From contig JALJCS010000009.1 of assembly GCA_023055355.1 (NCBI GenBank), forward strand, positions 24,825,001-24,889,000: a DNA stretch of 64,000 bases, written 5' to 3'. Below are positions 48,241 through 60,215 of this stretch, one piece after another. Under the pieces are notes generated by a model, which had not been told where the DNA came from, ran no database searches, and saw nothing but the letters and a program-made list of their open reading frames with translations. The position numbers and the translations under genes are program-made. Numbering within the stretch: the stretch's first letter is position 1; the number at the start of each line of letters is the position of its first letter. The DNA is from Agelaius tricolor. Its lineage: Eukaryota; Chordata; Aves; Passeriformes; Icteridae.

Positions 48241-50429
48241 CTCCCTACTGCGGTACCTGCTATGCTGGGATGAAGAGGCTTGAGTACTTTGTGTCCCAGG
48301 AGCAAATGGTCTTGAGCACAGCCTGCCTTTAGCTTCCCAGCTCCTGCTCTTGTTATGATGGCCCGTGGTTCAAAGGCACGGGAAAGGGCTGGTGCTGGGG
48401 CAGTGCCAGGGAACAGATGGGGCACAGTGTAAAGAGCTGCTGCCCCCACATTTAACTGTACACACCAGTGCAACTGGCTTCTTATAGGCTCACAGCTGGC
48501 TTAAATTTGTCCTGCTGCCCTGCTGAGGCTGAGAGGAGCTGCCTAGCTGACTTTTCTAGCTCCTTCACACTGGGGCCATGCTTCAGAGCTTAGGAGAGCA
48601 CCCAGTGGAAGAACCACTGCAAACTAACTTTTATATCCCTGCCAGCCAGCTCTGGGGATTCAAGGATTTACTGTCCTTGTGAAACCAGCAACCATATCCC
48701 TGCTCATTAATGGGCCCAGATTAGTTGCAACAGCAAGGACATGCAGAGTTTGGGGTCAGATATGCGAGCAAAGTACTTGCTCATGCAAGTCCGGCGAGGC
48801 TTTGGTTCAGAAGGCAAGGTGATTACATGCAAACCTCCCAAGTTTGATTTTCTTTTCAGCTATGTGTTGATGGAAAGAAGGAAACATGACCCTAATAGAT
48901 TTTGGATGTGACTAAGACTCCAAAGTGTTTTACTTTACAAAGAGCCACCTCCAGACCCAGGCAGAGGACTCCCGGGATATTAGAAATCAAAACTTTCTTC
49001 CAGATCTGTGTTTACTAAAGATGGTGTATGAAATAGTCCAAACCACATTTGAAAGTTTATCTACTCAACAAATACTGTTTTCCTTGAAACATAGCTCATA
49101 ATCAGGATTTCCATGTCATGCCCTCATTTCTATTCTTGTCGGTCAAAACAAGAACTTTCAGCCCATGGGGCTTTTCTGGTAGCCTTTCAGCTGAGTTTTA
49201 ATATAAACATTGTGGCCCCATCTGTTCCCAGCACACACCAGACCCACAGGAGGTCTGACCTTTCCTTCAAGTGACATGAAGTTCCTTGTCCACTGGCTGG
49301 GAGGGAGCTGCAGCTCCTGACGGCTCTGTCATATTTCTAAGCACAGAGTTCAAGGTCTGCATTAAAATTGATCAAATCAGTCTCTGCCTGTTTTAAATTG
49401 GTTCTTTTTGGCCACAAAGGATTCTTGGACTGTAGATTTCTTTCCTTTTCCCAAGGTTTTTGGAAGTTATCTGTGACTGTCTATCTTGTAGATATAATGG
49501 CTACATATTTTTGCATCGTATTTCAGTTCTCATAAACAGAAATCTCAGCATTAGACTTTTGTTATTCAGAGCAAATCCATTGCTTGTTAGAGTGAAGCAC
49601 AGAGGAAAGGAAATAGACCTCACGAATGCAACTGCTGCACAAGGCATTTGTGGGAGAGAACAGTTGTGAAGTTGTTTCAAACATGGTCACTGTGATTCTT
49701 CCCAATGTATTAATTTCTTTCATGTCCTTTTCATTGTTCATTTAAAGCTTTTGGTGGATTTTCTGCTGCTAAGCCATACTTAATAAGCAGGCAGAGTATT
49801 CCTTTTCATACTAACAGATTACCTTTAACACTCACTGCTGCTATTGAAGCCAATGCTATTCCATTGGGAATCGCTCCATTCCTACCTTTCCTCCTGTGTG
49901 TATCAACAATAAGATCAGGGATAAAATGAAATTGTGGTGTGACTTAGAGAAGCAAAGATAAACCTCCACCTGAGAGTGGCACACAATGAAATGGAGCTGT
50001 TAAACTGATTGAGTTAACCTGGGGCAAAGCCTGATGTGTGTGTGGGCGTGCATTTGGGGCTGAGAGCAGGGCAGGTCACTTTAGGGGAAATGAATGAAGG
50101 CAGCATTAAGTTAACTTGCAACAAGAGTATTCACCCACAGTAGCACCCCAGTGTATGGAACACTGGTTTGCAGGCCAGGTGGTACTGAAGCCATAAAACA
50201 CCTTCATTTAGTTAAGCCAAGTTATATTCACCAGCCAGTCACATCTCAGCCACTAGGGAGTTAAATTCAAACTCCTTTTTCAAGCTTAAATATAACTGTT
50301 CTTTAAATAATTCTTTACTTTGTAGGTATGTGATTTATATCCTTTAAGGGAAGGAAATTACTCAAGAGGATAGAAAAAATAGTACATTAAATGAAGACAA
50401 ATACATCGGGTGCTCATGATCCAGCAAAC
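48241..50429. other. Intergenic sequence, nothing recognised
   Basis: About 2.2 kb of CpG-poor, unremarkable sequence with no gene or clear repeat. Confidence 0.55.
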
Positions 50430-50670
50430 GTGCTGCTGGGGTTCTAGTCAGATCTGGGTTTCACTCTCAGCTTGCCTTTGACTTGCTGCATTACCTGAGG
50501 TAAGTAGGATTGCAGGCACCCAACCTGGGGGGGCCACAGCTGGATGCCTGGAGTGCATGTCAGAGGCAGACCTGGTGGTTAATCTGGATGTAGGAGCCTG
50601 AGAGTGAAAATATTAGCTCTGGTCTCACTGAGACTTTTGTTCCCCAGCTGGAAAATGAATATAATCATAA
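50430..50670 (+). mobile_element. Possible MIR-like SINE remnant with an internal insertion
   Basis: TTCTAGTCAGATCTGGGTTT, then GACTTGCTGCATTACCTGAG, then GTAAGT, resemble the first two thirds of MIR. About 110 bases later, TTTTGTTCCCCAGCTGGAAA-ATGAATATAAT resembles the MIR tail. The gap would be an insertion. The similarity is moderate. Confidence 0.45.
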
Positions 50671-51502
50671 GGAGCAGGAATGACAATGACTTATAAAAAA
50701 ACCCCCCCATATAATCTACACACACATGCAGGTGTGCATGTGCACACACAACCCCCCGAGGTCTGACCTAAGAGGTACAACTATATTTGATCCCCTGCTG
50801 AAGGATGGTTAGCTTACTCTTAAAGATCTCTGCTCAGAGAGTCCACAGTCTTAGTAGGCACAAGGATAAAAGGGAATGCTTCCAACATTGGTTTTGACTG
50901 ACTGCCTCATAAGAGTTTTAAATATGAACAATAATCTAACATATTTCTTCATATGCACATTGCCAGCTCCCAGGGTAACTTTGCCAGAAGCTGCAGAGAG
51001 GATATGCTAGGAATACACAGAACTCTGTATTTTTCATTGATTGGCACTCAGAGACTAGGATTTTCTTTAATCCTAGCCTGTATTTTCAAGGAACTGCCCA
51101 GTTCTTTCACCTCCTCTGTTGGCATTGCAGCTCTTCAAAGTAGGTGACCAGCCACATTCAATTTTGCTCTTGGGAGATGGGAAAAAGGATTTACTTCAGT
51201 TGTAGTAACCTTTGCATATCTGATGGCTTCATCCAGTGGACAGGAAAGTTATGAGGTGGGGGGAGGGGGCTGGTTTTATTTAGCACCAAGCAAACCCAGT
51301 CCCAAAGGTGTTCCCTGAGCACAGGAGAGCTGTGTAGTATCTCCACAGGCAGGGCTGGGGTTAGAGTACATCTGGCCAGCAGTCTTATCACTCTCAGGTA
51401 GGAGAGCTCTGGGCTCCCAGCTAACCCCAGAGCCCTCCTCAAGCCTCAATGGAAAGACAAACTTGCTTTGCTAATTGGAGAAAAAGAGTAAGTTATGGGT
51501 TT

Positions 51503-51505
<3 letters not shown>
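50671..51505. other. Intergenic sequence, nothing recognised
   Basis: Contains a C run and a short CA/TG-rich stretch at about 50700-50760. No gene was recognised. Confidence 0.55.

Positions 51506-51538
<33 letters not shown>
51506..51538 (+). repeat. 33-base A homopolymer
   Basis: Uninterrupted A run on the + strand. It could be a simple repeat or the tail of a processed retrocopy, but I recognise no gene sequence upstream of it. Homopolymers this long are often mis-sized by sequencing. Confidence 0.9.
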
Positions 51539-51541
<3 letters not shown>

Positions 51542-52084
51542 TTTCTGGTGCTCTCTGTAGAAAATAGAGACCATTGGCTCTCTGTTGCATGTTTGGCTCT
51601 CTCATGTTGCATGACCTTGAAAGAGTGACCATCCAATGGTTTTGGGGAGCAGCAGATGCGTTTTAAGACTTGCACTGCTAACAGACGGAGCACTGCTGCT
51701 CTTTGGAGTGGCACAAATCCCAGTCTTCTCTGTAAACTGATGTCAGGACTTTATCAGTGCTGCACTGGTGGCTCAGCTTTCTTTCAGGATGCCAGGTAGA
51801 AGCATCAGCTATGTTTCCTGGGCTGCTCCTGACAGTGGCAGCAGCACTAAGGGATTCCCACCATGTTGGCTATTTGCAGTCATGGAGTGTGCTCAGGGTG
51901 AGCTGGTGAAAGCAGCTGCTGAGAGCCTTCACAGTGAATACAGTGACAGCCACAGCACAGACAGGGGCAGCTGCATCTGTCTCAGTGCTGTCCCTCCTCA
52001 TATTCCCAAGACAGCTGCCTTTTCAAGCCATTTCCCAAAGGCACAGTGTCCTACTCTCTCAGCCTCCTGCTCCCAGACCTAGGC

Positions 52085-52440
52085 CTCTCTGGTTTTCTCT
52101 ATCTCTTCCTCTCTTCCATCCCTTTATCCTCTCTTGGTGTTTGCCTCACACGGAACTTTTGTTCCCCACCTCAGTTTTGCCTCTCCTACTGCTGAAAAGT
52201 GTGTTCCCTCTCTGTGGAGTCTATTCCCTCTCTTCCAATCCTTCTCTCTCTTCCCTCTCTCCTACCACCTTTAGTCCTGTCCTCTCCAATCCATGTGGCT
52301 GAAGCCTCTGGTTCAGTTTCCTTTTCCTCACTCTGGCTTTCAACTCTGTGGGTTTTTACTTCACCCTTCCTTCCTCTGTTCATCCATCTTCTGTCTCCTA
52401 CCAATTATCTCCATCTCCCCCAACTTTCCCAGTTGTGTGG
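52085..52440 (+). repeat. Pyrimidine-rich (CT) stretch
   Basis: About 350 bases rich in C and T on the + strand, with many TCTCC and CCTCT words but no strict period. The open frames through it are Ser/Pro/Leu-rich because of this composition and are not taken as genes. Confidence 0.65.
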
Positions 52441-52702
52441 TGAGGCCCAGTTAGCCCTGTGTGAGTCTGTAGGCACTCAGGTGATGGCTGGCAAGTTGCA
52501 AAGATGAGTTCAGTAGTGACTTCGGTGATTTTACCAGCACTCAATGGCTTTGTTTTTCCATCCCTGCAGAGGGCAGCTTAGTCTTGTCCACACCTCTGTA
52601 ATTCAATGGTGGTGGCAGCACAGCTGGCAGCGAAGGTGGTGCCTGTGTAATAGGTTTATCCCTTGGGTTTTGCCCTGCCTCCACGGTGCAGGGCTTCTGT
52701 GT

Positions 52703-53290
52703 GAATCACAGCATCACAGAATGACTGGGTTGAAAGGGACCTCAAAGATCATCTCGTCCTAACTTCTCTGCCTGTGGCAGGGACACCTCCCACTAAACCA
52801 GGTTGCTCAAAACCCTATCCAGCCTGGCCTTGAACACTTCCAAGAGCAGCCACAGCTTCTCTGGAAAACCTGTTTTTGTGTTTCACCCTGCTCACAGTGA
52901 AGAATTTCTTCCTAATATACAATCTAATTCTAACCTCTTTCAGTTTAAAGCCATTCCCCTTTGTCCTATCATGCCATTGTAAGAAGACCCTCTCCATCTT
53001 ACTTGTAGACCCCCTTTAGGTACTGGAAGGTTGCTACAAGATCTCACTGGAGCTTTCTCTTCTCCAGGCTGAGCCACCCCAATTTTTTCATCCTGGCTTC
53101 ACAGGAGAGGTGTTCCAGCCCTCTGATCCTTTTTGTGACCTTTCCCTGTGGACTCGTTCCAACAGGTCCACATCTTCCCTATGTTGGGGACCTCAGAGTT
53201 TGGCACAGTATTCCAGGTAGGTCTTGCAACAGCAGAGTGGAGGGGCAGAATCACATCCCTTGACCAAATGCTGATAACAGCCACTGAAGT
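52703..53290 (-). mobile_element. CR1 LINE fragment with intact 3' end, antisense
   Basis: Read on the minus strand, the sequence ends with the CR1 signature: a GAGGTCCCTTTCAACCC block, then ATTCTGTG-ATGCTGTG-ATTC tandem octamers at about 52703-52725. Upstream are the standard blocks AACCTGGTTTAGTGGGAGGT and TAGGAAGAAATTCTTCACTG, and CAGCCTGGAGAAGAG from the end of ORF2. The similarity fades near 53290, so it is 5'-truncated as most avian CR1 copies are. Preservation is better than in the other two copies, which suggests it is the youngest. Confidence 0.95.
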
Positions 53291-53720
53291 CCCAAATGAT
53301 GAAATCTGCATCCAAATCCACCCCTCCTTAGAGGGATGTACATGAGCTACAAATAGCCTTCATGTCACCTGTAGTTCACCAAGGATAGTAAATAAAAGAA
53401 GTAATGAAAACAGCCAGCCCTGTTCCTGACCTCCCCTAAGGCTTAGCAGGGAGGCCAGATAGGATGTGGAGACCAGCTGGCCTTGTGAGCTGGTACAGGG
53501 TGCTTGTGCTAGACAAGGAGTGAGCTGAGTGGGCAGGAGCCGGTGTTTGGAAGACGCTAGCCATGATACTGTATGGACAGTCTATGCTACGTGGTTACCT
53601 GTGGACAGGGAGCTTTGGTCTCCAAGGCTGCCAATCAGCCTCAACTATCAACCCATATCCTTTCTGCAAGGTATCAAAACCAGAGTTTGATGTTCAGCTG
53701 CCAGATGAAGTTTATTTTTT

Positions 53721-53752
53721 GGGGGATGGGGGGGGGGTGGGGTGGGGTGGGG
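53721..53752 (+). repeat. G-run tract
   Basis: GGGGGAT, ten consecutive G and three TGGGG units. It meets the pattern for a G-quadruplex on the + strand. Confidence 0.85.

Positions 53753-53754
<2 letters not shown>

Positions 53755-53820
<66 letters not shown>
53755..53820. repeat. (AT)33 microsatellite
   Basis: A pure alternating AT run of 66 bases, directly after the G-run. Such a length is normally highly polymorphic. The Tyr-Ile polymer frames it creates are not genes. Confidence 0.95.
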
Positions 53821-53823
<3 letters not shown>

Positions 53824-53865
53824 CTTGGACAGAAAATAAATCTCAGTGACAGGAAATAAATGGAG

Positions 53866-54330
53866 GGCGCCGAGTTGTCACTTTTAATAGACCGTGAAAA
53901 TGACGATTTCTCTCTGGGTCACCTCTGCAGCCCCGCAGGGGCTCCCCCTGGCCCGGCCGCCGTGACCCTCGGAGCTGAGGGTGTCCCGCAGAGCGGAGGA
54001 GCCGCAGGCCCGGTCCGAGTCCGGGGGATCCCGCAGTGTCCGGGGGATCCCGCAGGGCACAGGAGCCGCAGGCCCGGTCCGAGCCCCCCGGGTCCCGCAG
54101 AGCGGATGATCCAGCCCGGTCCGAGTCCGGGGGATCCCGCAGGAGCCGCAGCCCGGTGCGGTCCGGTCCGGTGCGAGCCGCCGGGGCCGCTTGCGGGCCG
54201 GGACCGTCGGGGGGCAGCAGCGCCCAGCGCTTGGCAGCGGCGGCCGGAGCCCTCCCGGCTGGCGGCGAGCTGCAGCTGATCCCCACGGCCCGGCTGCGCT
54301 CCCAGGCCCCATCGCATCGGGATGCGGCGG
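53866..54330. promoter_or_regulatory. Orphan CpG island with internal GC-rich minisatellite
   Basis: The GC content is very high, and by eye about 40 CpG fall in the 300 bases from 53941. Within it a unit containing CCCGGTCCGAG and GGGGGATCCCGCAG is repeated at 54009, 54073 and 54115 with variable spacing. The ORFs over it, on both strands, are Arg/Gly/Pro/Ala-rich translations of the repeat. It may mark a promoter of an unannotated transcript, a tissue-specific enhancer or only a GC minisatellite. No TATA box, splice donor or coding exon is evident next to it. Confidence 0.6.
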
Positions 54331-54480
54331 TGACGCTTTAACATGCAGCATATGCATCCCATTTCCCTATCCGCCCGGCTATTTGTAAACCTAATTTAAG
54401 CGAAATCTCTCCCGGCTCTTATCGTTTCGCATCGCTCCGAAGGAAAGGGTGGGAGGGGGGAAATGAAATCAAATAAGAGA
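54331..54480. promoter_or_regulatory. CpG-bearing unique flank of the island, possible regulatory element
   Basis: The sequence next to the minisatellite is not repetitive and keeps several CpG (near 54372, 54400, 54422, 54428 and 54437). It contains the near-palindrome GCATATGCAT at 54348-54357, which resembles POU-factor octamer sites, and an A/T core with TAATTTAAG. This looks like a regulatory element rather than a decayed repeat, but conservation was not tested. Confidence 0.35.
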
Positions 54481-57400
54481 GGTGCTGGCAGTGCACTTTT
54501 TTCCCTTCCCCTTCTAGTACAATAGCTTTGTAATCATTCATTTGCTGCGTAGGAAGGACTTGGCACCCTTGGGTGCAACCTTCATGTCTTTTAGGGCCAA
54601 TGTCAGAGAGGAAAAATCGTCTAGGTTTCCTGGAAAGGGGTGAAGGAGACTGAGTAGCAGATGTACTTCCAGCTGGGATCCATCACGGTCCTGCTTTGGT
54701 CGGGAGAAGGGCCTGCCTGACTGAAGGGCTGTCCTGAGCTGCTCCAGGCTGGGGTGGCAGCAGGCAGTGCACAGAGGGAACAAGTGGGATTTTGAAGAAG
54801 TGCACAATTCCTTCCAAGTTATTAAAAAATGTCATGTGTTTTGTTTGCAGAATAGTTCAGTTTGTTTGTTTTTGACAATACTCACAGCTATTATCGGGGA
54901 GCAGGGGAAGCAGCCTATGGTGTCCCAGCAAGTAAAACCCATGAAATTTGATTAAATTTTACAGTTAGAAAGGTAAAATATTTTACCTCCATAAATTCCT
55001 ACCAAAGTAGTTTTAACCAGCTACAGGTTTCTCCCTGTCATTCTTCCCTGCTGAGACGCAGCTTTGCTGTTTAGTGTTTAACAGCTGCTGCTGCAATACA
55101 AAGGAAAGTTTAATTTTCATCCTAGGTGAAGAACTGTTTTTTTTTTTTAATATATTTTTTCTCTTTGTTTGTTTGTTTCTTATCATGATAAAAGTGGTAG
55201 GAACTTTTAAAGATAGAAAAAGGCCATGGCAGTTTTTGCAAGGAGTTTAGAGCTTGCTCTTCTGAAGGATGCCAGAAGACTGACAGTAAGAAGAATGAGA
55301 GGGCACATTTCATGTGTTCCTTTGTAGTTTTCTATTCAGTAACGTCAGTGAGTTTGGAGGAGCAGAGAAATGCTTGCAGGTGTCTGAGAGGAGACCTTGG
55401 AAAGGCAAACCTCTCATCGAAGGAGTGACTTGCAGAATGGCAGAAACAGCTTTGCAGAAGGGATCAGGAAATTGGCTTTGGTCACAGGAGCCTTTTGGAA
55501 GAGGAAAGAGACTACTCAAGAGGCTTCAGCAAAGCTGCTCCTAGAAAGCTGAGTGAAGACAGAGGTGCAGACAAGTGGGTGGAAGATGGGCTGTCAAGGG
55601 AAGGGCAAAATATGTCAGAGGGACTGCAGAGAGGAAAGAACTGGTGAAGAATGGTTTTGGAGGTGTTTTGAGCATAAGGATGAGAGAGAGGATAATGGCA
55701 GAGCATCTTGTAAACACTGAGGCTCCATGTGTTTCATGGTCAAAGCTCAAGGTAACACAGGTCCAGAGATGGGTTTGTTATCTTGTATACATTCTGAGGG
55801 GTCTGCATCAGGTCTGCTTTTTTCATACAATGAATGCAAATACCTTTCCTGTGGCAGTCTGGAGATGTGTATAATTATTATTCAGCCTGTAGCAGACCTT
55901 CTTTGAAACTGACTGGCAAAAAAAGAAAGATGGTAAAAATTTGGTATGACATTTCCATGCAATATTGTCACAGCAAATACGTGCTTTTCATTGGAAGGAG
56001 CATAAATATTTTTCATCATAAAAAGAAAAAAAATTAAATTTTGGCATTTGTTTATTGGGTTGGGCTATTTTTTTATTGTTCCTCTTTCTCCCCATCAACT
56101 TGTTTTATTTCTTCTGGCTTTGAGTTTCTTGACATAAAGTCAACATTTTCTCCATCTGGGGACATTTGCTATTCTCTCCTAGCTGTCAACATATCTCAGC
56201 TGAGAAGGTCTCTGGATTTTCTTCTCCACTGTGAAGATAGCTACATGGAGCAATTCAAACCTTAGAAATGAGAAAAGAAGCCCTACAATTAGCATTGTTG
56301 CATTAGCATTGTTGTATCAACCACTGGAGTACTGAAATCTCAGTGCACCAGTGGTACTGAGAGGCACACGTAGCCCCTGTTGTTGTCTGCCTGAGGTTTT
56401 AAGGGTCTTGCTGCCATGCTGATGAGGAAGCAGGGCCAGCAGGTGCAGCTGGGTGGCTCTTTGGAGCCCCTGTGTGAGGAGCAGCTGGATTTGACAGCAC
56501 TGGCAGCAGCCTGCAGCGCAGTGGTTTGATGAGAGGAGCATCTGCTGAAGGCAGATAACAGGACAAGAGAATCCTGCAGCCTCGCTGAATGGTAACTCAA
56601 TCTTCAAGCTAGTGTTTGCAACACAGTGTGTTCTACTTCATCTACTTTCTTCTCCAGAAAGGGTGAAGGGTGCTTATGGACACCCTGGAAACATGCTGTA
56701 TGGATTAACCCACTGGAAAGCTGTTTGGCAAGAGGAAGCTGGTCTGGCTGCAGCTCAGAACTCACCCATGTTACTTCATTATGAGTATGTTAAGTATGAA
56801 ATAATTATCCATCTTTCTTGGGTAACAGCAGAACACAGGGAGATGTGTGAACACTGTAGCCATTTTCCTCATTGTGTCTGGTGGTCACCCTTCAGGAAGG
56901 AGTGAGGACAGCAGTTCTGACCCTTCACAACCATCCAGTGGAGTACTCCCATCCTGACTCTATACAGAACAAAATCAACTGGACATCCCTCAGTTCTTTC
57001 CCCAATCCATTGCTCTGGACAGCTTAACCTACCCAGTCAGATTAACTAGGCTGATTCCTCCAAGGGCTGAGGGAACAGAGGGAGAAATTCACTGTGAATA
57101 TTGGTTCATATTTGAAAGTGAATTTTCATTCAGAACAGAGCCACATCCACATGACTGCTGCAGCTAAACCAACCAAGCATTGAATTGAGACTATTCATAA
57201 CAAACTGTCCATGAATGGCCTGCAGGGCAAAAACTATCTGCAGCAGAAATTCATGGGCAATTTTGACTAATGAATGAATTTGGGAATTTGGCTTGCAGTT
57301 TGCAGACAATTCACAAATAGTAAAAAAATTGCCATATGAAACTTATTGAATAAATGATTTACAGTGAAATATTTGTTCAGCTCTAATCTCTATAACATGT

Positions 57401-59789
57401 ATAGTTTATGGTGTTAGAAAGCATTTTAGGATTAGCTGTGGGAGCTATATGTCAATGAACAGTCTGTGAAAAAAACCCTTTCTGTTCAGAACAAATATAT
57501 GAAAAACTGCTAATGTCACCTGCTGCAGAGGGAGCTTGGGAAAGAGCGCATGCTTGGGAAAGGACACTTGGGTGCCAGCAGTGTCCCTGGGCTCTTCAGA
57601 GGAGAAGTTAAGGCTTGAAATCAGTTGTTCTTGCTGATTGCAGTAACTGAGAACAAAAATGGGGCGGTGACCTGTGTGTGGGAGCCATTTGAGAGTCATT
57701 TTGCTTCTGCAATGATATTCACTGAGACACTGAGCTGTGATCAATTTTCACCAAGGTTGTAAGAAACATAACTCAAACCTTGTTATTTAACAAGGGTGTT
57801 TATATATTAGAGGTACTAAATGCTCATCTGCCTGGAAGTTCTTTGCAGGTAGGTAAAGCATGACTTTGCCTTTAATCCATAGCATTTTAATGCTGCTAAT
57901 GCTAACAAGTCTTGCTGGGAGAACACTGGCTGCACCTTGAATGAATATGCTTTCAGGTTCATGTGGAAATGTTCCTAACTATCCTCTCTGGTGGGCCTCT
58001 GGATTCTGTTCCACACTGCATTGCCCCATTTCATGACCAGCCTTGTCCTTCTGTTCATGGCCTCTCCTGCTGCAGTGTCCCTTTGGCCGGGCCCTATCCA
58101 TGTCTCCAAATGCTTGCCAGCAGCCCTGAGTACCTGTTTTCCCTGGTGAGTGGTATGGAGTGGGACCAGCTCAATGCTTCTACATGACACAGGCAACAGG
58201 AGCTGCTCCATACCTCTCCTTTGCAGCAGCAGGAACTGGCTTCACTTTGGCAAAGCTGGAAGTGGAAGTGACTTCTGAAACTCATCTGACAGTGGAAATA
58301 AGGTAACTCAGAAAATGCTGTTCCAGGACAAAACTGAAAATGTTTCTATTTCCTGTTGGAAATCCTGGACAGCCCTTCTGTGTGCACTTTCAAGTAGTGT
58401 GATGACCAGCTGTTTGTTAAGTCCTCCCTGCTTTTTTTTCCCCTGAAGTGCACTGAAAGCTTCTAAACTGAGTCTGGCTGTGGGGAGGTACACCATGCAC
58501 AAAGCCATTATATGAAGGGAAGCAATAGAAGCAGCTTGCATGGGATTCCATTGGAAATTAATGAGTTTGGTGTGGCATTTCATGACAAGTGTCTTCAGGG
58601 AGTAAACCTCATCCAATGGATGTGAGTTTGTGCTGCTCCTCTGTTTCTCACAATATTATCAAAGATGGATCTCACCCTTCTCTTACAATCACTGGCTATA
58701 GTTGCTCCACATCCCACTTCTGTTGCTGTTCCCTGCTTGGTCTTCCATCCCTTCATCCAGCCCCTGTGGCTCAGTTGCTGTATCTCCTCCCCGGGCTGCT
58801 CCAGATACTGGCTTCAGGTAGGCATTAACTAATCCAGAATGTTCCATAGCAGACCTGTTTATGGTAGCAGTAGAAATAAAAACACAGACAGTGAGAGCAA
58901 ATGAACATTGGCTCATACTCTTGTTCTTTGCTTTTAGTAATGTTGACATTTCAGGAAATAAATGGCTCAGATTTGACTGTGAAGACATTTCCAAATGCAT
59001 GGAGGTTTTAAAGCATTTGACTTTAGAACAATTACTGTTAAAGTCTATTAATTTTGTGGCATGATTCAGATGTCAAAAATAGAGAACTCACAGCAATGAT
59101 AGTACTCTATTTTGGTACAAACAATGCATAGCAAAGCAGCTTTCCTGGAAGTGCCCATCTTGCAAATACTTCTTTTCAAATTCTGATTCATCAAGAGGAA
59201 TAGGAACTGGAGGAAACTATCCTGAAGCCATAATGGAGAATTCTCAAGTTAAGAATGATCTTAATAACATTGTTCTCTCTTTTTACGGCTCACTTTCATT
59301 ATTGCAAATCAATGTTTCTAAGTGAATGTCTTCTGTTATCCTTAAATCTTACCTGGTGATAAAGCAAATTTCTGAATAATAGGACACGCATTCAGACAGT
59401 GGAACCTTTTTGGGCTGCTTTGTCTTTATTTAAGCTCAGGCTGGCAAGCCCTTGTTTCATCTGCTGTCCTGTGTGTGGCACTGTAAAGTCGTGAGGAAAT
59501 CCACCCTCTACTGCAAGGAGCAGGGCCTTGGCAAACCCTCACAGTACAGGCTCCTGCATTGTGAGCAGACAAGAATTGCCATGTACCTCTTTTGGGAAGG
59601 GACAAAGGAGCAATAGAAGAGAAATCAAGAGAAAGCAATGCACTGAAAACATGGTGCAGACTGAGGACCTGTAGAAACGCAGTGAACTCAAAGATCCATT
59701 CACAGAAGTGTGGGCAGGGCTTCTTTAAGTTTTGTTTTTCCCTAGTACTACACTTAAAGAAAGCAGGACCCTGGACAGAGAGTCCAGAG
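54481..59789. other. Intergenic sequence, nothing recognised
   Basis: About 5.3 kb without a recognisable gene or repeat family. Small items are a T run at about 55138-55148 and a two-copy ATTAGCATTGTTG duplication near 56290-56315. Confidence 0.55.
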
Positions 59790-60215
59790 GGCAGTATTTT
59801 AATCAGTGTTCTGACAAATATGAACTATGGAAAAATGTTGAGTGAATTTGGGTTAATTAGCCTACAGAGAAGAAAGCTGAAGGGGGAAGGTGATAGCAGT
59901 CTATTAAAGGCTGCTACAAGGGAAAAAGGCACTAAACTGTTATTCTCATCCATTGTGGATAGGACAAGAAATAATGGGCTTAAATTGCAGCAAGGAAGAT
60001 TCAGGCTAGAAATAAAATGGCCAAGGCAGTGAAAACCCAAAATTATTGCCTGGGGAGAGTGTGAAGATTCCATTACTGAAAAGCTTTTTAGGAGCAGATT
60101 AGGTGGGCATTTGCCATGCATGGTTTAGTTCTAGTTCATCTTACCTCATAGAAGGATAAGGTAGAAGATGGTGTCCTGAGGTTCCTCCATGCCCTTCTAC
60201 TGTGTGGTTCCAGAT
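59790..60215 (+). mobile_element. Ancient CR1 LINE fragment, sense orientation
   Basis: The blocks AGCCTACAGAGAAGAAAGCT, GGTGATAGCAGTCTATTAAA, GATAGGACAAGAAATAATGG and GCTTAAATTGCAGCAAGG-AAGATTCAGG match the old amniote CR1 (CR1-L3 type) end region. TTTTTAGGAGCAGATTAGGT and a diverged GGTTCCTCCATGCCCTTCTA end follow. Gaps and substitutions are many. It differs in subtype from the copy at 52.7 kb and is probably much older. Confidence 0.85.

Noticed and set aside
47961..48473. 123- and 159-codon frames over the CpG cluster as a gene
   Set aside because: They lie on opposite strands of the same GC-rich segment and resemble no family; the LTR-like ending is a simpler explanation.
52815..53345. 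Short frames near 52.8-53.3 kb as host exons
   Set aside because: They are inside the antisense CR1 copy and are translations of its end region or reverse strand.
53563..53859. Open frames containing a long Tyr-Ile polymer
   Set aside because: This is the translation of the (AT)33 microsatellite.
53860..54362. Overlapping open frames of 101-157 codons on both strands in the CpG island
   Set aside because: They are Arg/Gly/Pro/Ala-rich translations of a GC minisatellite, open in many frames because stop codons are AT-rich. No domain or splice context supports them.
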